In this document: positions 13,207 to 24,446 of the stretch, piece by piece | Layout of the letters: each line of letters begins with the position of its first letter | Numbering within the stretch: the first letter of the stretch is position 1 | NCBI GenBank assembly: GCA_038087015.1 | Contig: JASBNA010000012.1 | Span: 744,001-808,000, forward strand | Source: Cerrena zonata | Lineage: Eukaryota > Basidiomycota > Agaricomycetes > Polyporales > Cerrenaceae | DNA: 64,000 nt | Reading direction: 5' to 3' | Program-made: the position numbers and the translations under genes | The notes under the pieces: generated by a model | What the model saw: the letters and a program-made list of their open reading frames with translations, nothing else | Databases searched by the model: none | What the model was told of the DNA's origin: nothing

Positions 13207-15078
13207 ATGACCACACCATTTACTCCACTTCTCATCAACGGTCAGTTTCGACCAGCCAGTAGCGGCAAGACCTTTGAGGTGCACAATCCGTATTCCGGCG
13301 AGCTCGTAGGAACCGCCGCTGCTGCTACGAGCCAAGACTGCAAAGATGCTATCGATGCCGCTGGAAAAGCCTTCCCGACCTGGGAGAAGACCCCTCTCGC
13401 ATTGCGACGAGACATCATGCTGAAAGCTGCCGACCTCTTAGTCACGGATAAGTACAGGAAGAAAGTACACGAGGCCCTCAAGGATGAGACTGCTACTGTA
13501 GATCCGCTTCTCCAAATGCTCTCCGTTGAGATTTCTGCGTCGGTGTTGAAAGACTCCGCCGGATTGATCAACAAGCTCAAGGGCGAGACGTTCAACTCCG
13601 ATATGCCTGGTGCCTACGTTATCGGTCAGCGAAGAGCGATGGGTGTAATGTAAATATACTTCTATTATTTCGATTATATATATTGATGATCTATTCTTCA
13701 GTCTCGGTCTCGCCCCCTGGAACGCACCCGTTCTCCTCTCCATCCGTGCTGCTTGTACTGCGATCATATGCGGTAACACTGTTGTCTTCCAAGCCTCAGA
13801 AGTCAGTCCTCGGTCGCTGGCTACCATAGGAGAAGTCCTCACTGAGGTTCGTCGGTGAAACATACTTAATTATTAGTTTCTCACTGCGACTCTTCTAGGC
13901 TGGACTTCCGGCTGGTGTATTGAACTTCATCTCCATTAATAGGAGCGAGGCCCCGACGCTAACAACGGAAATGATCGCCAACCCCTTGATTCGTAAAATT
14001 AACGTAAGTTATTGTTATCTTCACTTAATACAGACCGACTGATAGTTTTGAAGTTCTGTGGTAGCGAGCGTATCGGCAAGATTATCGCTCAAGAGGCTGC
14101 CAAATGGCTCAAGCCCTGTATCTTTGAGCTTGGAGGAAAGTCGCCCGTATTGGTAAGTCTCAACACAACACTTTGGGTCTCATTGGGCAGATATAAACAT
14201 ACGACATTATAGGTCCTTGATGATGCCGATCTGGAAGACGCAGCGCGTGCCATCGTATCCAGCGCATTTTTCTTCTCTGGACAGACTTGCATGTCGACCG
14301 AACGTGTTATCGTTCAACGGGGTGCTGCTGAGAAACTTGTTTCTCTCGTTAAGCAAATTGCGGCCCCGATCAAGGCCGGGAACTATGCAGACTTCCCCAA
14401 AGTCCAACTCAGCGCCTTGTTCACTGCGGCCTCTGCCGAAAACGTCGTCAATATGGTCAAGGAAGCCCAGGCCGATGGCGCGGAGGTCATTTTGGGTGAC
14501 GTCAAGAGGGAGGGTAACGTTGTTCAACCACACATTATTACGTCTGTCAGGCCCGGTATGAGGCTCTGGGACAGGGAGAGTTTCGGCCCCGGTACGTCTG
14601 TCGAACACCATTCTTTGGATGTCATTCATGCTCAATTATCATTGTATCTCAGTGGTTATGTTTGTCACGGCTGACACGATCGACGAGATGGTCAACCTCG
14701 CTAACGAGACCGCTTACACCCTGGCAGCAGCCGTCTGGACCACGGATATCCACACCGCCTTTGACATTACCTCTCGCATCCGCACAGGTAACTTCGATTC
14801 AGACATTCTACATTAACGAACGCTAAGTTTCTAACCTCTCCCAGGTATTTCTAACATCAACGGGCCATCATTCCATCACGAATCACAATTGGGTCATGGC
14901 GGGCTCGGGTAAGTTGTCGTCTTTGATTGTTTCTAACCTGGGTGTCGATTAACAATTCGTCTCTTGCAGTGGTCCGACTGGCTATGGTCGCTTCAATGTG
15001 GAAGACTTCACCGACCATCGTGTCGTCGTCGTTCACCCAAGAGGACCTAAACCTTATCCTCTCCTCGGTCCATTCTGA
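13207..15078 (+). CDS. Aldehyde dehydrogenase, aromatic (vanillin/salicylaldehyde) type, copy 1
   Basis: Eight exons (13207-13649, 13702-13846, 13899-14003, 14054-14152, 14213-14591, 14653-14787, 14845-14908, 14970-15078) join to 492 codons. Landmarks in order: LLINGQFRPASSGKTFEVHN, APWNAPVLLSIRAA, GNTVVFQASE, AGLPAGVLNFI, FELGGKSPVL with the general-base Glu, FFSGQTCMSTERVIV with the nucleophile Cys, WDRESFGP, and the tail HPRGPKPYPLLGPF. The fold oxidises aldehydes to acids with NAD(P)+. The wording is closest to fungal vanillin or salicylaldehyde dehydrogenase-like proteins, suggesting cytosolic aromatic aldehyde metabolism, but the substrate is inferred. The cofactor-loop motif, usually FTGS, reads FCGS here and in the paralogue. 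A TATA box lies 59 bp upstream. The related copy at 33846 has the same exon plan. Confidence 0.92.
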
Positions 15079-15643
15079 AAAATATAACGAGAAAACGAAC
15101 AGACACCACGATTGTAAGATTTGTATAAAGGTAGTGTAACCAACGTCGATACGTGTATTCATGATAGGAGATGCTTTTTGGTTGAAACAAATTTGTATTC
15201 AAGTGTATTCAATGTCTTTGGATGGAACAAGTGAAGATTGACCCCTTATAACATCGATACCTATACTGCCGCATGAGAGCTCAACCAGGTGAATCGACTA
15301 TTTATATTCGGTTATGAAGATAGCCATCGAATTGCCAAAATGGGAACTTTGGTTGATGTCGTTGAATAACAACAGCAAATATGTGTTACCTAGAGCGTAG
15401 ATGTTGCCGTTGCTTCCACTGGCAAATCTCACCGGTGACAACGAATTTACTACATGTATAGTGGTACGTAACTTTGACCTTAGCCACTGTTCTATTGCTC
15501 ATGAAATCGTCTAGACTGATAGTTCACACAGTAAAACACGAACGTAATGAATGCGTACCCGTGTGAACCCAGCTATGCGGTATCATTCGAGTCTCAAACA
15601 GCAGCCTCTCCGTGACTCTCCTGTATTCCTTGTTCTGATCTAG
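15079..15643. other. Intergenic, 0.56 kb
   Basis: 3' region of the aldehyde dehydrogenase and 5' region of the kinase-like pseudogene. Nothing recognisable. Confidence 0.6.
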
Positions 15644-16788
15644 ATGTCTCACTACAACAATTGCTCAAAGCTCCTGCTCACAATTCCGAAGCTGGGCATA
15701 CATGATGGTTGTATCCTTAACGAGGTTCTACCACCTTCCTACCAACCTAAGTCGCCTCTTCCCAAAACCTCACTGAGCGGGAAGATCAAACAATAGGTAT
15801 TCACCCCGGCCGAGAGAATTTTAGAAGATCAGTCTAGCTCAGAGATTGTGTGTACGATCCTGCATGGAACACTGCCCAATGACATCGACACGACTAAGCC
15901 CATCGCTGTCGTCTGCAAGTTCACATTTGGTGATGATTGCATTCAGGATGCTGCAATGCTCGAAAAGGAGGCACATTTTTACCACGACAAGCTTCGCCCG
16001 TTACAAGGCAAAGGAATACCCCACTTCTTTGGCTTCTATCGTGGCCGTGCAGAACGACATGGCATTAGTGCTCTGCTATTGGAGGACGTAGGCGACCCTA
16101 TTCAGTGGGAAGCCTTTGCATATGGTCGGAGGACAGATATTATGCAAAAAAATTTTGCCTTACCGATGTCACGATTACTAACACAACGTTTACGATAGAA
16201 GACAAGTCTTAGGCACAATGTTAGAGATCCACAAAGCTGGGCTGATACCGCTGCACAGTTACTTCAACAGCGACAGTGTTCTTGAGCGCACAATAGATGG
16301 CGAGAATCAATACACGCTTGTGGGATTCAGCAATGCCATACCTAGCGGCGATGAAGATGACCCGGATAAGCCATGTGAATGTGTCAATACTTGGACTGTA
16401 GACGATATAGGTATCGGAGATTGGAAACGGGATCAAGCTCTGTGTTATATGTTTCTCTAGTGCTGCAGGAAGATGAATACCTGGATTCCCAGTGAGTCGC
16501 TTTATTCCAGATTAGGCTCATGTTCCATGATATTAACGATCCCTTACGCACGCACTGGCAGACATAATCCGTTATAGGGCCCCAGATGAGCGTGACAGTT
16601 ACACGGAGATTGACCCATACTATGCGCGTTCTGAGGAAATTCTCACTGATTACCTCAAGGAGACATACGGAGAGAGAATAGAGAACCCCAAGCAGGAGGC
16701 GGAAAATTTGAGAAAGAGAATTATGATAAGCAACGGAGACCGAATTGCTAAGGTTGGATGGCCACAAAGAGACACGACTATGACATAG
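15644..16788 (+). pseudogene. Kinase-like family A, copy 1: pseudogene with two nonsense codons
   Basis: The reading follows the open paralogue at 28577-29705 from its first Met (MSHYNNCSKLLL) to its last residues. An in-frame TAG at 15794-15796 (codon 51) stands where the paralogue has Trp in RQWVFNP. A second TAG at 16458-16460 replaces the Gln of FRQHCEKM. The rest is well kept: KFTFGDDCIQDAAMLEKEAH, LQGKGIPHFFGF, LLLEDVGDPI, MLEIHKAGLIPLHSYFN, TLVGFSNA, ARSEEILTDYLKETYG, SNGDRIAKVGWP. A conserved intron with a tactaac branch site ends at 16198, and a second lies at 16492 onward. The N-lobe Lys (ICK type) and helix-C Glu are kept, but the catalytic loop and DFG aspartates are absent, as in the open copy. 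Two nonsense changes with little other damage point to recent inactivation. Confidence 0.85.
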
Positions 16789-17225
16789 TAGCACTTGACT
16801 TGAAAATGTAGGCAGTATTTCCCATCGTCTATCTACATATTCAATCTGCCTCCTGACATTTCTATACCCCCCGCAATGATTGAGGGCCCCGCATATCAAC
16901 GGGTGTCGATGATTATTCGGCAGGGCAAACGTAGGACTCGGGCGGCACCATGATATCTAACATAATTCACCCTGATTGGTCCCCCATCCGGCCGATCTTG
17001 CATTTGAATTCGAGAATTGTCAACTCGGACGGACCACTCGAACCAGTGAAAATTAACGGGCTTCGTTACCCGCAAGATAATGGAAGAGCCCAGTCGCAGC
17101 TACTATGTGGGTTAGATAGTACACTGATACTAGGAGATGAATATTGCTGAAAATCTTCGTGCCCAGAATGTATGATTGTTGTTTTCGCCGAAGGGCCTGA
17201 TAAAAGAGCATTGGATATCAACGAC
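16789..17225. other. Intergenic, 0.44 kb
   Basis: 3' flank of the family A pseudogene. No ORF or motif of note. Confidence 0.55.
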
Positions 17226-17410
17226 TTAGACCATGCCCCCCACTACCAATGCCCCGCCTTCCCCAAGGCCAAACTCACATTTATGAGAAGAGGCGTGGCT
17301 GAGGTAAATGATGGTGATACTTCCGTCTTCTGAGATCAAAATATTACCGTCTTGGGGTTCCGGTGGCAGATACCAAGCTCGTGTAGCGTCAGCAGTAGGT
17401 TCAAGGTCGT
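17226..17410 (-). pseudogene. Relic of a protein-kinase catalytic core
   Basis: On the minus strand one frame reads TLHELGICHRN (about 17365-17405). A different frame continues as DGNILISEDGSITIIYLSHAS and SHKC (about 17270-17355). Together they match the catalytic-loop region of fungal kinase-like proteins (HELGI-HRD-x-GNIL, then a DFS/DLS-type metal-binding motif). The join needs a one-base shift, HRD has become HRN, and the metal-binding Asp is Tyr. Upstream frames contain stops. It is therefore a decayed fragment, distinct in wording from families A and B, which lack a GNIL motif. No start, no N-lobe and no complete gene can be supported. Confidence 0.55.
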
Positions 17411-17420
17411 CAGCTAACAT

Positions 17421-18520
17421 AGATCAGTGGACAGGTCTCTGCAAAACAAACTTGTAACTGTCGCACTCTGCATCATCGTCGTATTTGTCTGCAACCTGAT
17501 GGTCAGAATACACTACCTTTTCTACGGCGTGAAAGCTGGGAGTTCCGCGTTCTTCTTATAACTCTCGGTTTTGTTTATGACCAAGATTCTATTCGAAGGA
17601 CGATTTAGACCGTATAAATGGATTCCTTAGTACAGGAAACACTGCCGAGTGTTCCAGAGACGACTCCACGATAGATATATGAGTAATCTCTATTCTTGAG
17701 GGGGTTGTTTCGTGTTGCATGAACTTTGCAGCAAATCGGCTTTTTTAGAGGGGAGGAGCTTGAAAGCGGTACACTGCTTGTGACTATCGAAGGATCCAGA
17801 ATATGTGAAACAGCATTTTCACGGAGATCGCTGCTCGAGAGGCAACGAACTTAGGCCTGATGGAAACTTACGAGCAGAAGGAGTTGTATATAAATAGTTT
17901 GCAAATCATGACCGGTCCGAGAGATTCTGATGTCGACAGCTACTGCGTGCAGGAATGCACATGTTGAGTATCGTTTTGAAAAAAAGAGAAAAAGTCTCAT
18001 AATATTTGTCACGGTGCGCAATACCTCGTTGAGATTCTAGGCTTTTGGTTCCATTTTACCAAGTACGATGTGATGAATATGACCGATCTACAGTGGTATC
18101 GAGGTGAAAGACGTAAGAGTAGTGTAATAAACGAGATAGTTTCCATATAAGGAACGTCGGGATTACGGACCGAACGGGATATTGATGGCAATGAGGCTGT
18201 CTATTGAATTGTACCGAAGACGTCTCGGTACTCTTGTCAGGACGGCATCCCAACCCCTGCGATGCATTCTGTTCCCTAACGTGCTCGACGACGACGACGA
18301 CGACGACGACGACGGAGTGAAGACACTGTTCTCTGCGGGTTCGCAGCTTGCTCCAGGTCTCAATTAGAGTCGGTGCATCTAGGGTTCCCGGCTTTCATAC
18401 ATCTTTGGTTTCTGATCTACTTTGCTTTTTATAACCCGAGTTCCCCAAGCTTTCTTTGAGAAACCCCACCCCTGCTATCCTTTTGTTTTCACCTCTCTTC
18501 ATTGGGCATCTACGGCGGAA
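17421..18520. other. Intergenic, 1.1 kb
   Basis: Upstream of the 215-codon membrane protein gene. It contains a CGA triplet run (18286-18314). The left part may carry further unreadable remains of the kinase relic. No RNA gene seen. Confidence 0.5.
18286..18314. repeat. CGA/GAC triplet microsatellite
   Basis: About nine uninterrupted copies of a CGA triplet in non-coding sequence, 5' of the gene starting at 18521. Confidence 0.85.
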
Positions 18521-19413
18521 ATGGAGTCACAAAGAGCGAGTTTAAGCTCTGAAACAGGTTCAGCCATGTACGTCCATCTCTACTACAGCGACGAAGAGCT
18601 CCTAAACAGTTTAACCGTTGACAGGAACTTTGAAACACTCTGTGATACAGCTTCTCGTCGGGCACTTGCATATGAACACCAAATGAAGGATCTTGACGTA
18701 CGCCCCTGCTCTGACACACATGAAACATATCCAGTAACCATTCCAAATTCACAGGCCAGACTGTCTAGCGACCTTAGCAATGCCCGAGCGATCGACACTA
18801 TTCTCAGGGAACTTATTCAGGGTCTTAAGGTATACGGTTCCTTGACATTAGCTTGTGGCGCCCATACTAATACCATGCTTCTTCGATAGAACACTCAGCG
18901 TCGCTCGAGTCTGGCTTTGACTACAGCTGTGCCAAATACATCTACTTCGCTTTCTGAAGACCTGAGGGTCCTCAATGAACTTGAGGACGATTTACCTAGG
19001 GTTCGGACACAGGTGAAGGATATTCGGAATATCTACGATCGCGGAAAGGGCAAGGTACGTTCCACTCCTCCTGAACGAGTATAAACCCGAGGGGCTCACT
19101 GTAACTAGGCAAAGGATCTCGTTGCCTCCCTAGAATGGCTCAACACCCCCATTCCCCTGCGATTGCGAGCTATCATTTTCACAAGTGACGCACCCGTTAA
19201 TAAACGATGGAAAGTCCTCTTCGTACGTACCTCCTGTTCATATTTTTCGTCCGTTACAAGGAATGTTAACCGTTTCTCTTTTCACCTATACGACAGCGGA
19301 CTCTGTTTGCGCTCATTTTCCTCGCATGTATCTGGATCTCCTGGATTACGCTACGCGGAGCTATACGTGCTCACAAGCAGCGACTTGTCTGGGGCGAGCG
19401 ATTGATGAGCTGA
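18521..19413 (+). CDS. Uncharacterised coiled-coil protein with C-terminal membrane anchor
   Basis: Five exons (18521-18697, 18755-18829, 18890-19054, 19109-19222, 19297-19413) join to 215 codons. Every intron is phase 0 with clean GT-AG ends, which strongly supports the model. The N-terminal two thirds are charged and probably coiled coil (NFETLCDTASRRALAYEHQM, then a LSSDLSNARAIDTILRELIQ helix). Near the C-terminus a hydrophobic span (TLFALIFLACIWISWITLRG) is followed by a basic tail (RAHKQRLVWGERLMS). The shape suggests a tail-anchored membrane protein facing the cytosol or nucleoplasm. I do not recognise the family and claim no function. It is the only intact-looking multi-exon gene between the aldehyde dehydrogenase and kinase-like copies with no paralogue in the window. 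Confidence 0.75.
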
Positions 19414-19898
19414 TGCAACTCTGCCTCATCCCCTTCTTCTGTACCCTCTGCTTCGGCTGTTTCCCTCATCAGTTTGTCCGTTTTTGGCTCAACTGCGTCA
19501 ATGACGTATATTGGATTCAACTACCTTGGCTTTTCTCTCGACTTCGACATCACCTCGTTCGCTCAAACAAGTTCCCCTCGCATGTTTCTCCGCCTAGACC
19601 TCAGCCTACGCTTTCGTGCCCCCACCAACCGGCCTTACCTCACTGTACCATAATTCTCTTCTAACTTTCTTTCGTTCGTGAATATGACCTTGCTTTTGTT
19701 TTTTGGGCAATCATTTCCTTGCTTCATCCACAACACATTTTATCGTTCATATCCCCTCCGACCCCTACAAATGTTTCATTCCGATTTTGATATCCCTATT
19801 CTCTCGATATCCCTCACATTCCTTATGTATCCATCTTTCTCTATTCTGTCCTACAAGCACCAAAAGCACCTTTCCGCCTGCATCTACATTCAAAGATT

Positions 19899-19970
19899 TG
19901 TCGTCGTCGCAAGTGTAACGTTATAGTTGTATATACTTCTTTTATGCGCAGGACATCTGCCGTTTCTTCA
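19899..19970 (+). repeat. Copy of the 3' end of the Clr2-type gene
   Basis: About 70 bp here and at 28129-28195 align by eye with only scattered differences, starting at cgtcgtcgcaagtgtaacg and running through ttgtatatacttctt. In the Clr2-type gene it lies at the end of the reading frame (RRRKCN then VVYTS). Here no Clr2 coding precedes it. It may be a scrambled duplication or a shared 3' element. Confidence 0.6.
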
Positions 19971-20255
19971 TACCCCCTCTGGCTAATCCCCGTCATTCTA
20001 GTTCAACAATTGTCGATGTACTGATAAACATCCTCCTCTGTTAGGGAATGTCTATGCCGCCTGACTCATTGATTTCTCAGCTTGATCCTTTGCTTGATTT
20101 GCTCCCAATCTGTACTATCGCACGTCTCGCTCTGACACGAACTTCCGAGTACTTGATATATAGATGTTTTTCGGTCAATACATCCTACGACATGGTCAAC
20201 ATAGTTATCATCTATTCTCTGTTCCCAATGCGAAGTCATGCTCAGGTAAGTCCTT

Positions 20256-20335
20256 GGATATTTCGGCAGACGATCGAATTCTCAGGCCTTGGAGGACTTG
20301 ACTCACCAGAGACCTACTAACTCGGCTACGTTACA
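20256..20335 (+). pseudogene. Possible fragment of a SnoaL-like gene
   Basis: The frame reads FRQTIEFSGLGGLDSPETY then a stop, against FLGRQFSGLKGPNSLETYFS in the intact gene at 31703. The DNA after the stop still resembles the intact copy for about 15 bases. Only this short core can be matched, so the call is tentative. Confidence 0.35.
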
Positions 20336-20443
20336 CAAACGGCTACTAATGGAGTCATGCGAAATATAGAGATACAATATTTGTATATTGGTTATACAGT
20401 TACAATCGACAGACGGTTGGTGTGAGGCAAATGCTTCGTACAT

Positions 20444-21744
20444 TTATATTTGCGTTACATCCTCCTCCCCCTTCTCCTCCCCCTTCTCCTCCTCCTCTTC
20501 CTCCTCCCCCTCCCCCTCCTCGTCGTCGTTGTCGTCGTCGTCGCTATTCTGTGCCGAATGACCCTCTCGCGGCTTAGGCGCATATATCCCAGATTCATAG
20601 GTGTTCTCTGGCCACCTCTGATGGTTTTCCAGCCAGTGCCCGTAGCGCTTGTTAAATTCTTCCAATGCCCGTTTCGTCTCTGCAACCTCCTCCTGTGCGC
20701 TGGAAAGATGTATGTTGTCTGTCCTTCTCAAATATTCCAAAAGTATTTCCTCGCTCTGGTAAAACAAGGCGCGTACCCTTGCTCCATGAAATGTTGTATA
20801 GTCTTGTCAAGTTAATATGTCACCCATATTTGTGAGAAATCGTTGGAACTCACGCGGAATCCAGGCTGAAAGTGACTTCAGAAAGTAACAGAGTTCGTGG
20901 CAATAAATATCAGACTCCGATGGTGCCCAATCTCCAATACGGAACTCATCCCATTCCCTCTTAATGTCTAGGCACTTGTGACCACTTCTCGCATACTTGA
21001 AATCCACAATCATTGGCTGAGGGGTATTCGGGGAGTCAGGACTCTGTGACAGGAGAACATGCCTCTCTGAAGGTGGTATTAGTCCGCTATGATAAACACC
21101 AGCAGCATGTATAGATAGGACAGCTTTCAAGACAAGTTTCCTGTTACATCTCGACGTCAGTAACTCTGTCAATCATTTACGTGAATGACAGAAACAAACT
21201 TGAAATCGAGTGATGGATCCTCTATTTTGAACCATTCGATGGCATCTCCTCCATTTTGTAAAATCGTACATGCCAGAGTTCCTTCCTTGTTCGCAAACAT
21301 ACCATAAAAGTACGGGATACACTTTCCTTGCAGGTGATTCAGTTCGTTCGTGTAGATATGTGCTTCATTCTTAAGACAAGCAATCGCATTGAATTCATAG
21401 GCCATCTTGCAGATGACAGCTACATTTTCTGTATCGTCGTTGGCCCAAGATAAGTGTCCACGATAGAGATGAAGATCGTTTTCTCTGATATGCCATGTCT
21501 GGGTACGTCTAATTTGTTGCTCCTCTACCTCAGCCACACATATGAACTTGACAGTGGCGACGTTATTGGGTTCTTCCCCAGAGGCGCAAGATGAAAACGG
21601 TTTCGGTAAGTTGGCTTGACTAGGCTTGATAGTGATAGGAAGGTTGATTTTCAACTCGGGGTCTGGTACGTCATAACAACGTTTGCCAGTACCAGGATGC
21701 GGTGGGAGCGAGTGGAAGTCAGAGATAGTAATGGCACTGTACAT
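20444..21744 (-). CDS. Kinase-like family B, copy 1 (probable pseudokinase)
   Basis: Three exons (21200-21744, 20854-21140, 20444-20802) join to 396 codons. The middle exon is 287 bp, the same as in copy 2 and in the open family A gene. N-lobe: AVICKMAYE supplies the VAIK-type Lys and KNEAHIYTNELNHLQG the helix-C Glu; LQGKCIPYFYGMF follows. The catalytic loop reads IHAAGVYHSGLIPPSERHVL, where active relatives have HGDL and an Asn, so the catalytic Asp is missing. The metal site MIVDFKYA keeps its Asp. The C-terminus carries a highly acidic tail (about 30 Asp/Glu/Gly residues) encoded by a CT-rich tract that copy 2 lacks. The start follows MYSAIT because copy 2 begins at the same place, although the frame is open further upstream. 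It is probably a non-catalytic binding or scaffold protein; the target is unknown. Confidence 0.8.
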
Positions 21745-22384
21745 GACTTTAGGGACCCGGTTCTGGCCTGTTTTTGTGGAAAATATCACAGTGAGTTTTA
21801 TAGCCCAAACGTCCAAAGAGCGTCTGAGATGTCGATGAGGGTTGAGTAACGTCGAGTACTATATCATTAGGTAATATATCCCCATGACCAGTGTCTACAT
21901 TCTACAAGCCGCTTCAGAATGATGACGTGACGTTCAACATCCAGACCCTGAAATTCTTTTGTCTCCTACGGTTCTCCTGCTAGTTTAGCGCATTTTTGTT
22001 CACGTCACTCGAATACGAAGAGCTGACATTATCTTATAGAACAATTATATACAGGTCACATAATGATATGAAACAGTTTCAGCAGCCTCCTCTTCAAAGG
22101 TTCTCGGAGGTGAGCCCTGGCTTATTATGATAGCTACACGGGGAAACAATTAGGAATTGTCTGAAGAATATGTTTCATATGTTTCAGTCTCCATATTTGT
22201 ATCCTTGCCCTGAAATAACGAAATGTTGAACTTGAGTCGTTGTCTCTGGTACGGCCGCTCGGAAAAAAATACAGGCGAGCACTCACTCTACAGTATAAAT
22301 AAGAGGGTTTCCTCGGAAGACAGAAATAAACCAGCATTTCACTACACACAGCTCAACTGCCTTTTCAACTGTCTTTTCAAGAGT
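21745..22384. other. Divergent intergenic region, 0.64 kb
   Basis: Promoters of the family B gene (minus) and the PD-(D/E)XK gene (plus). A TATA box for the latter is at 22294. Nothing else recognised. Confidence 0.5.
22294..22301 (+). promoter_or_regulatory. TATA box of the PD-(D/E)XK gene
   Basis: TATAAATA, 91 bp before the chosen ATG at 22385. Its position argues that the upstream in-frame ATG at 22223 lies outside the transcript and is not the start. Confidence 0.55.
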
Positions 22385-23705
22385 ATGTCGCATCAAGGGG
22401 GAACCAAGGTTGATCATATTGCTCTACTCCGTGATCGGAAGGTATGCTATCAAATCGGCCGTGTTGTCTACTATCACTCAGACGTAGTACCATTCCAGCA
22501 CCCCCCCGCATGCGAAGTTGCCCCAACAGCAATCACGTCATTCTTGGATCTCTTGCACACGAAACTTCCCAAAAGTCCTGAAATATATGCGGCCAAAGCA
22601 TTAAACTCGACGAGAGAACCCGCCACATATGACCTCAAAGTTGCGCTTAAGAAATTAGACCGGGGACTTGAGCTTTTCAAACAAACTAGGACCAGACCCT
22701 CTGTCACTAGCTACTACAGTAAAGGTCTAGGTTTGATATATGCTCCGACACTACTAGACTCGCTGGTGATGAAAGCAGCTGAACATTTGGATGCATTTTT
22801 GATGTCAGACTTGGACGACTCTGTCCGCAGCTTTCTGGACAACAAGGTGCATCCCTATCTGACTACGGCATCACTCTCCCCAGTTATAAACAGTGAAAAG
22901 GATATGGAAAAATGGGTAATCGATGCCATATTATCACCCGCACTTCTCGTTCATCAAATAGAGGCATATCATGACAAATGCGGCGAAGTGATGATGCCTT
23001 CCACTAATCGTGACCCTGACAAGCTCGGTCCATATTGGGCATCAGCTGTGTCACGGGATGTGATTCCGGATGTGATTCTCGTCAAAGGTGGTCGGAATGA
23101 TCAACATTCACCAGTTATTGTGGAGGTGAAGACATCAGGTGTTTGTGAAAACTCCGATAATCCTTGTGAGGATATATTCGAGCCAATCTCAAGAGTGTAC
23201 GAGCATGGCATTGGTGCCCTAATGTGGTTGAACTGGCCAGCTGATGGGACTCCGGAGACATTATCCTCATTGACCAGTCTTGATAAAATCATCATACAGG
23301 CAAGTACAAGTGTAGTTGAATTTGCAGCATAACTAAATTGCATTGCACTAGGTCTGGTCACAATTGAATCTATACAATGCTAATATGGCAATATTAAGCT
23401 GGTATGGTGGTACTGTTTTCTTTCTGCGTTGCAAAGACAATCCTGGAAATCCCACGCCAGGGGTCCCTCGCTTAGTTTTCTCCCCAGTGTACAAATTTGA
23501 TAAACATGCTACACTTCTGGCAGTATATGCTTGGATTGCCAAAGCATTGCAAAAGGATTGGATGAAGGATGTCCAATTTGAGATACCTAAAGAAAACCAT
23601 AGTCACTGGAACACCATAGCAAATAGGCTCAAGATTATAGAAACAGCGGGACTATGCCGGCCGTACGTGTTGTTACTTACTTCATGGCAACACATAATGA
23701 TTTGA
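22385..23705 (+). CDS. PD-(D/E)XK nuclease-fold protein, function unknown
   Basis: Two exons (22385-23299 and 23352-23705) give 422 codons. The intron has a GC donor in a perfect context (cag then gcaagt), a cataactaa branch region and an AG end. The core motif is PDVILVKGG about 12 residues before PVIVEVKTSG, the Asp and Glu-x-Lys pattern of the PD-(D/E)XK fold. It is followed by helix GIGALMWLNWP and strand MAILSWYGGTVFFLRC. The N-terminal half is helical with no match I know. Proteins of this kind in basidiomycetes are often multi-copy and uncharacterised; some fold members are nucleases, others only bind. A second intron near 23663 that would change the last codons cannot be excluded. The start was chosen using the TATA box. 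Confidence 0.72.
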
Positions 23706-24446
23706 TGATCCATATATAGCACATATACAGCTGGCTGAGTAACAAGGACCTGTTCTATGCATTGGAGAGCATACAGAATGCATGCATGCTGATCCCATTA
23801 TTTTTTTTGTATTTGTTGTAAAGCTAGCACAATCAATGAGAATAAAAGCAATTGATAGTAACTTCACATTTGAACATTATATCATCTTTGGTAGTGTGTG
23901 AAGCTTGTTTATGCCATTTCAGAACATGTCGGGAAAGGAGTAATGGTGTGAGCCACCTTGAATGGAGTAAAAGCTGATCTCCAGTTCTGTTTAGCTGTTG
24001 ATAATGGCTTTCAATTAGCAAGACGGTGTTTCAGACATGTGACCAACTTGCGGCTGTTGACTGCTACCCAACAGCATAGCTCAGACGATTACGCAAGTAC
24101 AGAATGGCATTACTTTATATAAGTATCAAACTGCAATGTTAGAGCTTCACTCGAACACTCTAGTGAATGCAAATGGTATATAAAGGACGAACATAATATA
24201 CAACACTTGCTTTAAATTTATGAGCCTGAGACCGGCATTTTGAGGCATGATGTTCTCAAACCATTGCCAGCAAACCTTGCAACCTCTACAAGCAGCCCGC
24301 GCTTCTTGTCAGCCACCGTATTGGAACGTAGTTCATATAATGTTGCTGAAACGTTCAGTATGAGGTGTTGGTCAAATTAAAAAATAATGATCGCACGCAC
24401 AAAGGTTGAACAAAATGGGTTCGGCGGTCACTACGGTTGGTGTCGA
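23706..24446. other. Intergenic, 0.74 kb
   Basis: Between two convergent genes. AT-rich, no ORF above about 60 codons, no repeat recognised. Confidence 0.55.

Larger units (their letters stand above)
19414..20443. other. Intergenic, 1 kb, with two duplicated fragments
   Basis: T-rich 3' region of the preceding gene. It carries a roughly 70 bp stretch matching the 3' end of the Clr2-type gene (19899-19970) and a possible fragment of a SnoaL-like gene (about 20256-20335). Otherwise nothing seen. Confidence 0.5.

Noticed and set aside
16221..16899. Long minus-strand ORFs opposite the family A pseudogene
   Set aside because: They are shadows of the pseudogene; the plus strand matches the paralogue throughout.
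22223..22384. Upstream Met as the start of the PD-(D/E)XK protein
   Set aside because: A TATA box lies between this Met and the next one at 22385, so the upstream part is probably not transcribed.
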